This document shows, piece after piece, positions 15,198 through 23,182 of a DNA stretch of 58,148 bases. The notes under the pieces are model-generated. The model was not told where the DNA came from. It saw nothing but the letters and a program-made list of their open reading frames with translations, and searched no databases. The DNA comes from Microcaldota archaeon (GTDB taxonomy: Archaea > Micrarchaeota > Micrarchaeia > Anstonellales > Anstonellaceae): assembly GCA_026396415.1 (NCBI GenBank), contig JAPLWX010000038.1, positions 1 to 58,148 of the forward strand, in the 5' to 3' direction. Both the position numbers and the translations under genes were made by a program. Within the stretch, counting starts at the first letter, position 1; each line of letters begins with the position of its first letter.

Positions 15198-16937
15198 TCA
15201 AAACCGCTTTCCAAATAGGCAGCCTTCTTTTGTATCCTCTAACTTTGCCCGCACATATTTAGTGATGTCAAATCCTTGCGAGAAATTGCTTGTCGGGATT
15301 TTATCTGAATTGAGAAGACAGATATATTGGAAACCGCATTTTTCCGACACTTCCGCTGCAAGTTCAAGTGCATACGCAAATTGACGATTGTCTACATCTC
15401 CAAAGAGAGTACTATCGTGCACTAAGAAGCCGGGAGAGATATTCCGTTTTGACCAGATTGTAGCCAACGCCAAATCGTAACAAAAAGTATTCATTTTAGA
15501 AAATCCTTCGCTCTCGCCACGCTCTATTTTGATATTAAATCTAAATCCAACCTCATCTATGTTTACGATTAATGCACCGGGCGAGTCTCGAATACGCATG
15601 CTGTATTCATTAAAGAGTTTGACTTCCTGCTCCCAAACCTGTCGAATCTCCTCATGCTTTTGTTTAGCTTTCTCCTCAAGTTTCACCTTGTCAATTTTAA
15701 CCGCGCTTTTACCCTGTTGGAATTTTTTCAGAGCCTCAATCTTCTGTGCCATGACCTTCGATTTGGACACAAGGTCAGTATAGGTGGCATTCATAGCTTG
15801 GAGCTCATCTAAGGCACCAAAAGTTTTGAGGATATTGAGTTTTGCCGCACGTTCTGTGCTAAGCAACTTTATTTGAGCGTCATTTTGAGTTATTTTCAGT
15901 CGAAGTTCTTCTATCTCGGTCGTGAGAAAATTCGTTCTATTTTTTATCAATTCCACATGAAATTCTTGAACGTCAACGAGGCGGCGTTTTATTAAATCAG
16001 GAACGGTTATTTTAGCCTCTTGGTAAATATTATCGAGATATTGTAATTCTGGGGTTTTTTCGCCCTTCATAGTCTCTTCGTATAAAGACACTGATTGCCG
16101 AAGTTCAAAATTCTCATTCGAAATCTCGTGGAGCTGTTTTGTTAATCGGTCGGCTTGAGTTTCTATATCATGGTATTGCATATGAACCTTGAAACTGTCC
16201 ATCTGACCTTTGAGGGATGAGATTTTTTCATCAAGACGGATTTTGTCCGTTTCTAATTCGCCAAGATTTCCTGTTATTTGCTGCACTGACTCGTCAGTTG
16301 TGGCAACTCTAAGCTGTTCTAGCATTTTTTCTTTATCTTTTATGACTTGAAATCGGCTTGCGTCTTCCCAATTAAGGTTTAGGAGAAAGGCGTTGGCGAG
16401 TTGTTTGCTGTATTCATTCTGATCAGGACTGGACTTGAATGCGTCGACATGTGTGCGCTCGAATCTTCTAACGAAATAGGAGATTAAATTACGGAATGTA
16501 GGATTGTGCTTTTCATTTTCGCCACCCAGACCAAACATTGCTTTACCAAGTATCTCCCATGTTGTTTTGATTGTGAAATATTCGCGTCCATTTGGAAGAA
16601 CATATGGCTCTGCACCTAGAAGGGTCAAATCGCCCTCAAAATAAATCTTACCTGGATCTGCGGTGCATCTGGAGATGGTATATTGTTTCCCATAAAGATC
16701 CAAATCAAGGAAAAAGGTCCATCCTTTAAGCTCCGGTCTCATCAGCCCTTTCCCATCGCTCGTTTCGCTCCCTAGGCAAAAATTTATGATTTCGATTAAG
16801 GATGTCTTTCCAGTGCCGTTACGAGAATCTTTATCGGTTGATTTTTCGGTTGTATCTGAGAGGATAACGTTGAAGCCCGGGGCTAGATTGATAATGTTCT
16901 TGAAGCCTGGTTGATCTGATCTAATCCCCCTAATCAT
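15198..16937 (-). CDS. ABC-three-component system ATPase, DUF2326 family
   Basis: This 579-residue SMC/RecN-like ABC ATPase has Walker A SRNGTGKTSLIEIINF near residues 40-55, a long coiled-coil middle (about residues 200-440), and a C-terminal half-site with FLVHDSTLFGDVDNRQ, the DUF2326 signature. In ABC-3C systems this ATPase works with a middle component and an effector carrying the ABC-3C C-terminal domain, and the set is predicted to act against phages or plasmids. Both partners are encoded directly upstream with overlapping ends (8 nt here). Base composition is AT-richer than the VirB operon, as expected for cargo. Confidence 0.85.
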   Translation of the reverse strand: MIRGIRSDQPGFKNIINLAPGFNVILSDTTEKSTDKDSRNGTGKTSLIEIINFCLGSETSDGKGLMRPELKGWTFFLDLDLYGKQYTISRCTADPGKIYFEGDLTLLGAEPYVLPNGREYFTIKTTWEILGKAMFGLGGENEKHNPTFRNLISYFVRRFERTHVDAFKSSPDQNEYSKQLANAFLLNLNWEDASRFQVIKDKEKMLEQLRVATTDESVQQITGNLGELETDKIRLDEKISSLKGQMDSFKVHMQYHDIETQADRLTKQLHEISNENFELRQSVSLYEETMKGEKTPELQYLDNIYQEAKITVPDLIKRRLVDVQEFHVELIKNRTNFLTTEIEELRLKITQNDAQIKLLSTERAAKLNILKTFGALDELQAMNATYTDLVSKSKVMAQKIEALKKFQQGKSAVKIDKVKLEEKAKQKHEEIRQVWEQEVKLFNEYSMRIRDSPGALIVNIDEVGFRFNIKIERGESEGFSKMNTFCYDLALATIWSKRNISPGFLVHDSTLFGDVDNRQFAYALELAAEVSEKCGFQYICLLNSDKIPTSNFSQGFDITKYVRAKLEDTKEGCLFGKRF

Positions 16938-17160
16938 AATTGCACCATCGTAAACGACCTTGATTTAGTTCTATCCCACCTATCATATACAGGAAATCAA
17001 GGCATAAAATGAAGCGTTGATAATTTCCAACATCTGGATCATCGCGCATACACTCCCAAAGGCTACTAACTGTTCGCGGAGTTCTTAGGTTAGCCAGCAC
17101 CTTCGAACCTAGGCCTATGAGCGACTTGGACGTTGAAATATGTTTGGTCGGAAGAATCAT
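16930..17160 (-). CDS. ABC-three-component system middle component (MC6-like)
   Basis: The protein has 76 residues: MILPTKHISTSKSLIGLGSK, then LANLRTPRTVSSLWECMR, then FILCLDFLYMIGGIELNQGRL. The ILPTKHI start, TVSxLW and FxxxLDxLYxxGxI elements are what I know from middle component 6, a small winged-helix-like adaptor between ATPase and effector. It is embedded with a 4-nt overlap upstream and an 8-nt overlap downstream, so it is translated with both partners. The family call rests on these short motifs and a perfect gene context. Confidence 0.8.
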   Translation of the reverse strand: MILPTKHISTSKSLIGLGSKVLANLRTPRTVSSLWECMRDDPDVGNYQRFILCLDFLYMIGGIELNQGRLRWCNYD

Positions 17161-17933
17161 TTTTCAAAAACCTCGCATAGTTCAAATAGATGGGTTAAAA
17201 CTGCCAGACCGGCGGCTTGTCTTTGGAAATCTGGGTTTGGCCCGGTAGCCAACTCGAGAAGTTCCGAGAATATCTCATCCCCTCCCAACCCCTCCTGCTT
17301 GCATTTCTCATATCGCTCAACAAAGCTAGACTTGAGTTTTTCAGAGAAATCTGGAGTTATCTGTTCCATATGTGCTATGAACTTCCCGACTTCTTCTGAT
17401 TTTGCTAGAGACCAGACCATTAGGTCTTCTGTCCGTTTACTCAATCCGTTTTTCTTTAGTTTGTCTTTTGGAGGGGTAAGTTTCCTCTCGAATGGAATAA
17501 TTTTTGGGCTGCTCATAAGATGACGAGTGACTATTTCCAACTCTGTATTATTGACTTTAAGTATGTTATCACGATAAATTTTATTGACCCATAGCTCATG
17601 ATCTTTTTTCATTTTCCTAAGCTGCTCAACACTATATGTTGATGTCTGGCTATCTACTTGTGCATGATGTAATGGGCAGAGCAGAATCATGTTCTCTTCG
17701 CTATTCAATTGTGCTATTGGAAATTCTTTGTCAAACCTAGGTCCTTTCTCAGAGATTCCAACGATATGAGCAATCATGCTCAGAACCACTACGTCGTCAT
17801 CTCCGGATTTTGGCGCCGTGAGCATAGTTTTACAGTTAGGAAACGCACAGCAATTCATTGACTGCTGCAGCAGAATCTTTACCTGCTTTGGAACACTCGG
17901 TCTGCTGACTTTTTGATTGGTCGAGGTCAACAT
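17157..17933 (-). CDS. ABC-three-component effector with N-terminal HNH nuclease domain
   Basis: The protein has 258 residues. The N-terminal half is an HNH nuclease: CCAFPNC (zinc ligands), IAHIVGISEKGPRFD, then NMILLCPLHHAQVDS with the His-His pair, ending YSVEQLRKMKKDHE, around residues 25-110. The C-terminal half (about 130-258) is helical and would be the ABC-3C interaction domain. It is first in the three-gene operon. In ABC-3C systems the effector is thought to be released or activated by the ATPase on sensing invader DNA, with cleavage of DNA as outcome. HNH assignment is strong; the C-terminal domain call rests on context. Confidence 0.82.
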   Translation of the reverse strand: MLTSTNQKVSRPSVPKQVKILLQQSMNCCAFPNCKTMLTAPKSGDDDVVVLSMIAHIVGISEKGPRFDKEFPIAQLNSEENMILLCPLHHAQVDSQTSTYSVEQLRKMKKDHELWVNKIYRDNILKVNNTELEIVTRHLMSSPKIIPFERKLTPPKDKLKKNGLSKRTEDLMVWSLAKSEEVGKFIAHMEQITPDFSEKLKSSFVERYEKCKQEGLGGDEIFSELLELATGPNPDFQRQAAGLAVLTHLFELCEVFEK

Positions 17934-18040
17934 TTCACCCCTACCACAAAGGAGATTTTATTCTCTAATTTCTTGGGATTCCCGAATTCCATAGACTTAC
18001 TTCACAAACAAGCCTTTAAAGCTCTGCTTTATTGCAGCCG

Positions 18041-18235
18041 CTACTTATTCTTGAACATCACAATCTTGTTTATTTCCGGCATATTCTCAAAGTAGACTGT
18101 GAACGATTCCGTCTTGGAGTTGAAGAACGCCACCCCGACCTTGCGCCACCTGCCTATCGGAGTTCGTACCTTGGCTACGAAGTCAGGCCCTCTCTTCCTG
18201 CCCTCTATCAGCAATAGGCTTGAATATTGTGTCAT
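18041..18235 (-). CDS. Conserved small protein next to the winged helix gene (element A)
   Basis: The protein has 64 residues. The core KVRTPIGRWRKVGVAFFNSKTESFTVYFE...NKIVMFK matches a small protein type seen on many bacterial mobile elements (W-x-K/R-I/V-G-V-A-F-x-N-x-x-x-x-F-T-V). Its function is not known to me. The element B partner (48366-48560) shares KTP..DGKWVKLGVGFFNPKSQSFTIYFD. The start overlaps the winged helix stop by 4 nt in both elements, so the pair is a fixed unit. The C-terminal half is beta-rich with alternating hydrophobics. Confidence 0.75.
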   Translation of the reverse strand: MTQYSSLLLIEGRKRGPDFVAKVRTPIGRWRKVGVAFFNSKTESFTVYFENMPEINKIVMFKNK

Positions 18236-18441
18236 TTTTCCTTCCTCACAAGCACCCGGAAGCCGACGCTTTCCATCTTTATTCTGGGCGCGCTCTGAAC
18301 TTGCACTATCAGCTGAATGTACTTCTTGATGGTACGGTGATCCCAGCCCGTCTTGCAGGCTATCTGGTGCACGCTGATGCCCCCCTCCGGGATGAACTCG
18401 AGCATCTTCATCATCAGATTTTCATTGATCTTCCCGACCAT
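18232..18441 (-). CDS. Small winged helix DNA-binding protein, likely master regulator (element A)
   Basis: The protein has 69 residues from ATG 18441. Further upstream starts in frame exist but run through the operator, and the element B homologue begins at the same MVGK/R residue. A helix-turn-helix is visible at about residues 22-46 (SVHQIACKTGWDHRTIKKYIQLIV), followed by a wing (RIKMESVGFRVLVRKE). I count 45 identical residues of 69 against the element B copy. A TATA-like AAATATTC lies about 27 bp upstream, implying a leaderless transcript, with three palindromes further upstream that have the same spacing in both elements. Confidence 0.8.
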   Translation of the reverse strand: MVGKINENLMMKMLEFIPEGGISVHQIACKTGWDHRTIKKYIQLIVQVQSAPRIKMESVGFRVLVRKEK

Positions 18442-18491
18442 GCTTCCTTTCGTGCCTGGTCTTGAATATTTGCCTTGCCGCAGACGCCACG

Positions 18492-18543
18492 TTTCCTTGG
18501 AAAGAATTTTCTCCGAGATATTTCCGCGGAATTTCCGCGGAAA
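18492..18543 (-). promoter_or_regulatory. Triple operator TTTCCnnGGAAA upstream of winged helix gene (element A)
   Basis: Three palindromes of consensus TTTCCnnGGAAA occur at 18492-18503 (TTTCCTTGGAAA), 18521-18532 (TTTCCGCGGAAT) and 18532-18543 (TTTCCGCGGAAA). Centres are 11 and 29 bp apart, and the nearest is 56.5 bp from the start codon. Element B has three copies with centres 11 and 30 bp apart and the same 56.5 bp to its start. The sites lie upstream of the TATA box. Confidence 0.7.
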
Positions 18544-18635
18544 GTTGAGTGTTCCAGGCATCCGGGCAAAGGCCTGCATGTTAATGCCATATTGCGCACG
18601 AGCGAATAAACGGAGTTAGGCGCATAAACTGGCAC

Positions 18636-18758
18636 ATGGAAGAAAAACCGTTGTCCCTCGACGATCTCAAGCCATTTCTCCCGGCTTGGCTATGGGAATT
18701 GAAAAAGAAAGCAAAAGAAGAAAGGGAAAAGAAGTCAGAGCTTCTGGTCAAGCCCTAG
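18636..18758 (+). CDS. Possible 40-residue basic/acidic helical peptide, antisense to integrase end
   Basis: An ATG-started frame of 40 codons encodes a lysine/glutamate-rich helix (FLPAWLWELKKKAKEEREKK). It lies in the gap behind the integrase gene and overlaps its last 24 bp on the other strand. The amphipathic composition looks protein-like rather than random, but there is no homologue in element B and no clear ribosome site, so it is a weak call. Confidence 0.3.
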   Translation: MEEKPLSLDDLKPFLPAWLWELKKKAKEEREKKSELLVKP

Positions 18759-19937
18759 CTCGACAGCCTTCTTGAAAAGGTAGTCCTTGAATTCCGCGTT
18801 TTGCATGAGCCTGTTGAGCACCTCTTCGCCGACCTTGCGCTCGTCCTCGATCTGGATCGCGGACTGTGCGTTCATCGGAGTCCCGCAGCGCAGGCAGAAT
18901 TTCGCTATCGGCGAGTTCTTCTCCTTGCAGCGCGGGCAAAGGCAAACCACCATTTTGTCCTCCTTCTTGTCGTCAGGTTTAATGATGCCCTGCAGAGCGA
19001 GCAGTGCCTTGTCCACATCGCGCCCGGACAAGTGCACGTAAACTGAAGCCATGTCGCTTGCCTGCACCCAGCCGAAATACTCCTTCATCTGCGCCTCGGT
19101 CAGCTTTCCCGCAAGCGCCGTTGCCCGCGAATGCCTGAACAGGTGCGGGAAAATGCGCTTCTTTATCCCAGCCTTTATGGCCAGTTGCTTCAGCATGAAG
19201 TAGACCGAGCGGTATTCCATGCACGTTTCGCGGTATTTGTAGCCGTTCGAAAGAGGCGGCCAGAGGGGCGCTTCGGGGTTATCCGCCTTCGCGTGGATTT
19301 CAATCCAGGACGAAAGCGTAGGCGCCGAGCTGATTATCCGAACGCGCCTATCTCCAGTCTTGCCCGTAACCCGCAGCACAGCCCCGTATTGGTCAAACTG
19401 GACGTTCTTCATCTTGAGGGTGAGGATTTCACCTATCCGGCAGCCGGTCTCGTACAGGACAAGGATAAGCGCCTTGTCACGCGGGTGATCCGCGGCTTTC
19501 GCCAGCCTGAAAACCTCCTCCTCGGTAATGAGCTCCTCGGGCAGCTTGTGCTTGTTCTTGAGCCTCGATTTTATCCAGGAAACTTCCGGGGGGAAAAACT
19601 CGTCGTTCCCCTTGTACCATTTGAAAAATAGCTTCAGAATGGTCTTGAAGTCGTGCTTCGAGGCAGGCGCGTAATCGGTGCTGTCCACCTCGTTCACAAG
19701 CTTCATCAGGCTCTCTTTAGTCGCCTCGTCAAAGGGCTTTTCGTGCCATTTTGAGAGGAAGCGGAGGCAGTAAATGCACTTGCACATCCGCATCCGGCCA
19801 ACGCCCCGAGCAAGCCTTTCATTCGCAAAAGAAAGGATCAACTGCTTGTTCTTGGGGCATACGCCCTTGTCGCGCTCCACCCGCTTATACGCCAGGTCCA
19901 TGTTGGCCTGGCTCTTATGCACCTCGAAATTTCCCAT
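18735..19937 (-). CDS. Tyrosine recombinase/integrase with C-terminal zinc ribbon (element A)
   Basis: The protein has about 400 residues from ATG 19937 (MGNFEVHKS); an in-frame start at 19991 is less likely. An N-terminal core-binding domain precedes the catalytic domain with ETGCRIGEIL (first Arg), HLFRHSRATA (His-x-x-Arg) and SVYVHLSG, where the Tyr would be the nucleophile. After it comes a zinc ribbon, CPRCKEKNSPIAKFCLRCG (about residues 338-356). The gene starts about 90 bp from the 3' end of tRNA-Gly, the usual place for an integrase that uses a tRNA 3' end as attachment site. It would integrate and excise element A. Confidence 0.9.
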   Translation of the reverse strand: MGNFEVHKSQANMDLAYKRVERDKGVCPKNKQLILSFANERLARGVGRMRMCKCIYCLRFLSKWHEKPFDEATKESLMKLVNEVDSTDYAPASKHDFKTILKLFFKWYKGNDEFFPPEVSWIKSRLKNKHKLPEELITEEEVFRLAKAADHPRDKALILVLYETGCRIGEILTLKMKNVQFDQYGAVLRVTGKTGDRRVRIISSAPTLSSWIEIHAKADNPEAPLWPPLSNGYKYRETCMEYRSVYFMLKQLAIKAGIKKRIFPHLFRHSRATALAGKLTEAQMKEYFGWVQASDMASVYVHLSGRDVDKALLALQGIIKPDDKKEDKMVVCLCPRCKEKNSPIAKFCLRCGTPMNAQSAIQIEDERKVGEEVLNRLMQNAEFKDYLFKKAVELGLDQKL

Positions 19938-20028
19938 GCCTATCTCTCCGGTCAAAGGGTAATTTGAGGCTTCATGCCCAATCCGGCACATACGTGCCAG
20001 ATCGGGGCGAACTGAGGTTAGAATAAAG

Positions 20029-20221
20029 TGCGACCGCCGGGATTTTCAAAGCCCTAAACCCGCATTCGTCGGGGGGTTTGGGCGGTGTCGGACTAAGGGG
20101 GCGAAGCCCCCTTGGGCTGACATTTGAACCCGGGTTACGAGATTTATGCGGCCAATTCCGCACGAACCGATGCCGAAAAGCCTTGGCAACCTCGAGTCCT
20201 ACCAGGCTAGACTACAGTCGC
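20029..20221 (-). tRNA. tRNA-Gly(GCC) with two introns, one in the T loop
   Basis: Folded by hand, the 193-nt gene gives a 73-nt tRNA. The acceptor stem GCGACTG/CGGTCGC has one wobble pair and the discriminator is A. The D arm is GTCTAGCCTGGTAGGAC, the anticodon stem CGAGG/TCTCG, the loop TTGCCAA (anticodon GCC), and the T stem CCGGG/CCCGG with loop TTCAAAT. A 40-nt intron follows anticodon-loop position 37, the canonical archaeal place. A further 80 nt interrupt the T loop; their ends pair as TTCAAA/TTTGAA with bulges on opposite sides, like a bulge-helix-bulge splice motif. Inside are a GGGGGC-TTCG-GCCCCC hairpin and a second long stem. CCA is not encoded. An alternative is a tRNA damaged by an insertion. 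Confidence 0.72.
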
Positions 20222-20353
20222 ACCATTACATGCTGCGCGGCAGGTTGATTAAAATCCTCCATTTTAAAACCGTTTCGCTCAGTTTTGCAATAAGGGGAGG
20301 GCTACGGCGGTCGGCAACATACAGTTTATATTATATTCTTGCGGAAATGGGTC
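20222..20353 (+). promoter_or_regulatory. Divergent promoter region between tRNA-Gly and the pilin-like operon
   Basis: An AT-rich TATA element (TTATATTATATTC, about 20328-20340) lies just upstream of ATG 20354, so the pilin-like operon probably begins with a nearly leaderless transcript. On the minus strand, TTTTAAAATGG and GATTTTAATC (20245-20270) could serve tRNA-Gly. Nothing else is seen in the gap. Confidence 0.5.
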
Positions 20354-21001
20354 ATGCGCGCGCGGGGCTTTGTTTTCTCACTGGACGCTTTCGTGGCGTT
20401 CGTCCTCATCATGATTACCATCAACCTCCTCATTTTCACGATTGGCACGCCCAAGCCGTACTTTTCCGAGCTCGAATCCGCCCACATCCTTGCTCATGAC
20501 ACCCTTCAGGTGCTTGCCACGAGCGGCGAAGCCCAGTCAGGGGGGGCGCCGGCGCAGACCTATCTTGAAAGGATATTGAGGGACGACGGCTCGACGCCGG
20601 AGATCATGCGGAAGGTGGCTGGCGGCAACGACAGCTACCGCCCCATAATACCGAAAGGGTACGGCTACAGGCTGGAATACCTGAATCTTAACAATTCCGG
20701 AGTATCCGAAGACTGGGTGCCGCTTTACGACGCAGGGAAGGACATGGAATCCGACCGCTATGGCAGGAACTACACCAAGCTGCAAGCATCCGCCACCACA
20801 TTCCTGTCGGCCTACCTGTTCAAGCCAATGCCGGGCGAATCCCCCTTCTGCCACGCAGGGTGCAGAGGCTATGAACTCAATGCAAGCGGGGAGGCGGTCT
20901 ATGCCAGGCCTTGCGACACGACGCCCTGCAACATAACAACATCGGATTTCCGCATTGGCAAGAATACGGTGAGGATAGTAAGGCTGGCAGTCTATACGTG
21001 A
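20354..21001 (+). CDS. Type IV pilin-like secreted protein 1
   Basis: The protein has about 215 residues from ATG 20354; a TTG at 20339 lies inside the TATA region. The N terminus RARGFVFSLDAFVAFVLIMITINLLIF is a pilin-type signal: a basic stretch, then (R/K)G-F-x-F-S-L-D-A and a hydrophobic helix, the form seen in many DPANN surface proteins. The exported part has N-x-S/T sites and four cysteines near the end (CHAGC, CDTTPC). It is the first of five genes with related N termini in one operon. Its role as a minor pilin or surface subunit is inferred from the signal. Confidence 0.75.
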   Translation: MRARGFVFSLDAFVAFVLIMITINLLIFTIGTPKPYFSELESAHILAHDTLQVLATSGEAQSGGAPAQTYLERILRDDGSTPEIMRKVAGGNDSYRPIIPKGYGYRLEYLNLNNSGVSEDWVPLYDAGKDMESDRYGRNYTKLQASATTFLSAYLFKPMPGESPFCHAGCRGYELNASGEAVYARPCDTTPCNITTSDFRIGKNTVRIVRLAVYT

Positions 21002-21008
21002 TGATGCC

Positions 21009-22694
21009 ATGGTGAAAACAACGAAAAGTGCAAGGGGCGGCTTCTTCTTCGCGGTGATGGCACTGGCCATGCTTTCGCTTGTGCTGCTGACGGTGCAGAT
21101 TTGGGTAAGAACGTTCGAGCAGTCTGACTACAGCGCGTCGCAGCGCTTCAAAGGCGAGGCGGTGAGGTCGATTCTTGCCAGCCTTTCTGACAAAACGCTT
21201 AGTGATTTTGCAAATGCATCGGCATTCTATGCCACTTACAAGCTGGTGAACTACACTTCGAGCCAGGGGCTGGGCCTGGCGCAGCTGCCGGGCACAGATG
21301 AGGCGCATAACAGGAATACAGGAGTTGTGGAAAACGCCACCATCGGGCTCATGATAAACGGCAGCAGCCCGCCAAATTGGGCGCCGGGAATATGGTACAG
21401 CGGCGATGAAATGGATTCGTACACGCTTGCAGGGTGGCAGAACAAGACGAATGCCGCCGCAAATGCCATGGGGTTTGACATCCGGTTTTCCGATGCCAGG
21501 AACTTCAGGTATTACCAGATTGACCCCTGGACGGTGGGCGTTTCATTCGATTTGGAGATGAACATCACGGATGCGGAGGGCACCATGCGCCAGAACAAGA
21601 CCATGCACGCCGGGAGCAGCTTCCCGATTTCAGGCTTTTTGGACCCGATGATAAGCAGGAAGGACATGGAGCACAGGGCGGAGCCGCGGGACCTTGCGAC
21701 TGAAAAGCAGATTTTCAAGCTGGGCAAGTATAGCGTGCCTGCGGATGTGCAGCCGACCCTGGTGAAGGATGCCGGGAAGGAAGGCTATGGCTGGTTCTTC
21801 GGGCCAATAACCGAGCTGACCCCCGACGAGATAAGCCCTCTGGCCACAACCGGAGTCACTCTTGGCAATATCAAGCAATACGTGCTTGTGAGCCCCTACA
21901 ATGACGGGCTGGCGGGCATTGCGGATTCCTATGGCGCGGTGATTGTCACCGAAGAGCCGGTGCTTGGGACTGCCATTGAAAACGGGTGCAATGTCACAAG
22001 GCAGACAAGGTGCCTCAACTGCATGGAAAAGGTGGAGCCTGGGCCTGGCTGCGCCGGGACCGGATGGGAGCTGTTTCCACCTGGCAACAACCCCGTGGAC
22101 GTGCCCGCCATTGCCGTGAACAACTGGAATATGAGTGACGTGACACCTGTGACAAGGGCGCTGGCCAGCGGGGATATTACGGACCACTATGTGCTGATTG
22201 ACAACACATATGAGCTTCCCGAGGACAAGATGAAGGCCGACGCATACCATCGGGTGTGGGACATCACCAGCCTGAGGGACATGGCAATATGCGGGTTTTA
22301 CGTGAAAGGCAAGGGGCCGTCATTCTTCCAAAGGATGCTGACTGGCGCGGAGTACATCCAGAACCCCGACCCGGGATTCGGCATTGAAAGCTTCGTGGTG
22401 GGGCAGTGGGCAGGCGGAGCGGAGGACAAGGGAGGGGACTATGCCGCAGACCTCTATTCGCGGCTGGATTGGGAATTCTACCAGAGCTACCAGGGCACAA
22501 ACACTGGGGACCTGATGACTGCGCAGAGGATAAAGGGGATGATGGGGTGCAAAAGCAAGGAGATGTGCGACGCAAAAAATGCGACCACGATAGGGCTTGG
22601 GCACTTCATGCTTACGGATGACGCGACTGCGCGGTATTTGTCAACATTGATTTCCTGCAAGGAAACTCCGGCAGCGCCGCATGCGCCTTGCTAA
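21009..22694 (+). CDS. Large pilin-like membrane-anchored surface protein 2
   Basis: The protein has 561 residues with one N-terminal helix (GGFFFAVMALAMLSLVLLTVQIWV) after a short basic segment, then a large exported domain with many N-x-S/T sequons (for example NASAF, NYTSS, NATIG, NKTN) and a cysteine cluster around residues 330-350 (CNVTRQTRCLNCMEKVEPGPGC). I do not recognise a family. The gene follows the first pilin-like gene by 8 nt. The size suggests an adhesin or tip subunit of the same surface structure; this is inference from the operon. The next gene starts 13 nt after its stop. Confidence 0.75.
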   Translation: MVKTTKSARGGFFFAVMALAMLSLVLLTVQIWVRTFEQSDYSASQRFKGEAVRSILASLSDKTLSDFANASAFYATYKLVNYTSSQGLGLAQLPGTDEAHNRNTGVVENATIGLMINGSSPPNWAPGIWYSGDEMDSYTLAGWQNKTNAAANAMGFDIRFSDARNFRYYQIDPWTVGVSFDLEMNITDAEGTMRQNKTMHAGSSFPISGFLDPMISRKDMEHRAEPRDLATEKQIFKLGKYSVPADVQPTLVKDAGKEGYGWFFGPITELTPDEISPLATTGVTLGNIKQYVLVSPYNDGLAGIADSYGAVIVTEEPVLGTAIENGCNVTRQTRCLNCMEKVEPGPGCAGTGWELFPPGNNPVDVPAIAVNNWNMSDVTPVTRALASGDITDHYVLIDNTYELPEDKMKADAYHRVWDITSLRDMAICGFYVKGKGPSFFQRMLTGAEYIQNPDPGFGIESFVVGQWAGGAEDKGGDYAADLYSRLDWEFYQSYQGTNTGDLMTAQRIKGMMGCKSKEMCDAKNATTIGLGHFMLTDDATARYLSTLISCKETPAAPHAPC

Positions 22695-22707
22695 TGATGG
22701 TGAAAAA

Positions 22708-23139
22708 ATGGGTGAGAAAAAAATGCGCGGGCAGGCGACCACCGAAATGCTGGTGCTGGTGGGCTTTGCGCTCGTGTTCATCATACCCATTGCCTTCCTT
22801 TTCCTGTCGGCCTCGAACAATGAGCTCTCCAAGACCTCGGTCATGCAGGCAAAGGCCACTGCGCGCTCCATTGCGGACAATGCGGGGGAAGTCTATCTGC
22901 AGGGCCCGGGCGCAAGGAAGTACATTGTGGTGAACTTTCCGCAGGGCGTGACCGGCGCGAGCGTGGCGGACGGAGTGGTGGCGCTCACGCTGGACTCGAA
23001 CGGATACAGGCAGGACATCGTGGCAACCACGTTTGCGGATATAACCGGCAATTTGTCGGGAAAGCGGACAGCGGGGCTCCAGACGATAAAATTGGTGACT
23101 GGCGATGACAATGTTGTCAATATCACATACCAAAAGTAA
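22708..23139 (+). CDS. Class III signal peptide (DUF361-type) pilin
   Basis: The protein has 143 residues from ATG 22708, chosen because GGTGA precedes it and MGEKKMRGQATTEML then gives a short basic leader. RGQATTEMLVLVGFALVFIIPIAFLFL is the class III signal peptide: Gly-Gln just before the cleavage site, Glu at +5, and a hydrophobic helix that forms the fibre core. The mature part is small and beta-rich (NFPQGVTGASVADGVVALTLDSNGY). It is the clearest major pilin candidate of the operon. Processing would need an EppA/FlaK-type peptidase, not seen in this window. Confidence 0.82.
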   Translation: MGEKKMRGQATTEMLVLVGFALVFIIPIAFLFLSASNNELSKTSVMQAKATARSIADNAGEVYLQGPGARKYIVVNFPQGVTGASVADGVVALTLDSNGYRQDIVATTFADITGNLSGKRTAGLQTIKLVTGDDNVVNITYQK

Positions 23140-23182
23140 GCGCTCGGGCGCTAGCAGCCCCTTGCAGCGCGGACATGCAAGT

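Larger units (their letters stand above)
6052..20028. mobile_element. Integrated element A (VirB4/Cdc6 type), approximate limits
   Basis: The limits are inferred. The right end is taken at the 3' end of tRNA-Gly, beside a tyrosine integrase; the left end is put after the DUF499 gene because no repeat of the tRNA end was found between 6052 and 6266. The true left end may lie outside the window, with the defence locus as cargo. Contents: Orc1/Cdc6, histone-fold protein, iterons, VirB4-, VirB6- and VirB2-like proteins, DNA methyltransferase, ABC-3C cassette, winged helix pair and integrase. The same core occurs in element B at 46.5-57 kb. Confidence 0.7.

Noticed and set aside
17934-18040. Short plus-strand frames in the gap after the HNH gene start
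   Set aside because: They overlap only the divergent promoter area and the end of the small protein gene; no ribosome site or similarity to element B was seen.
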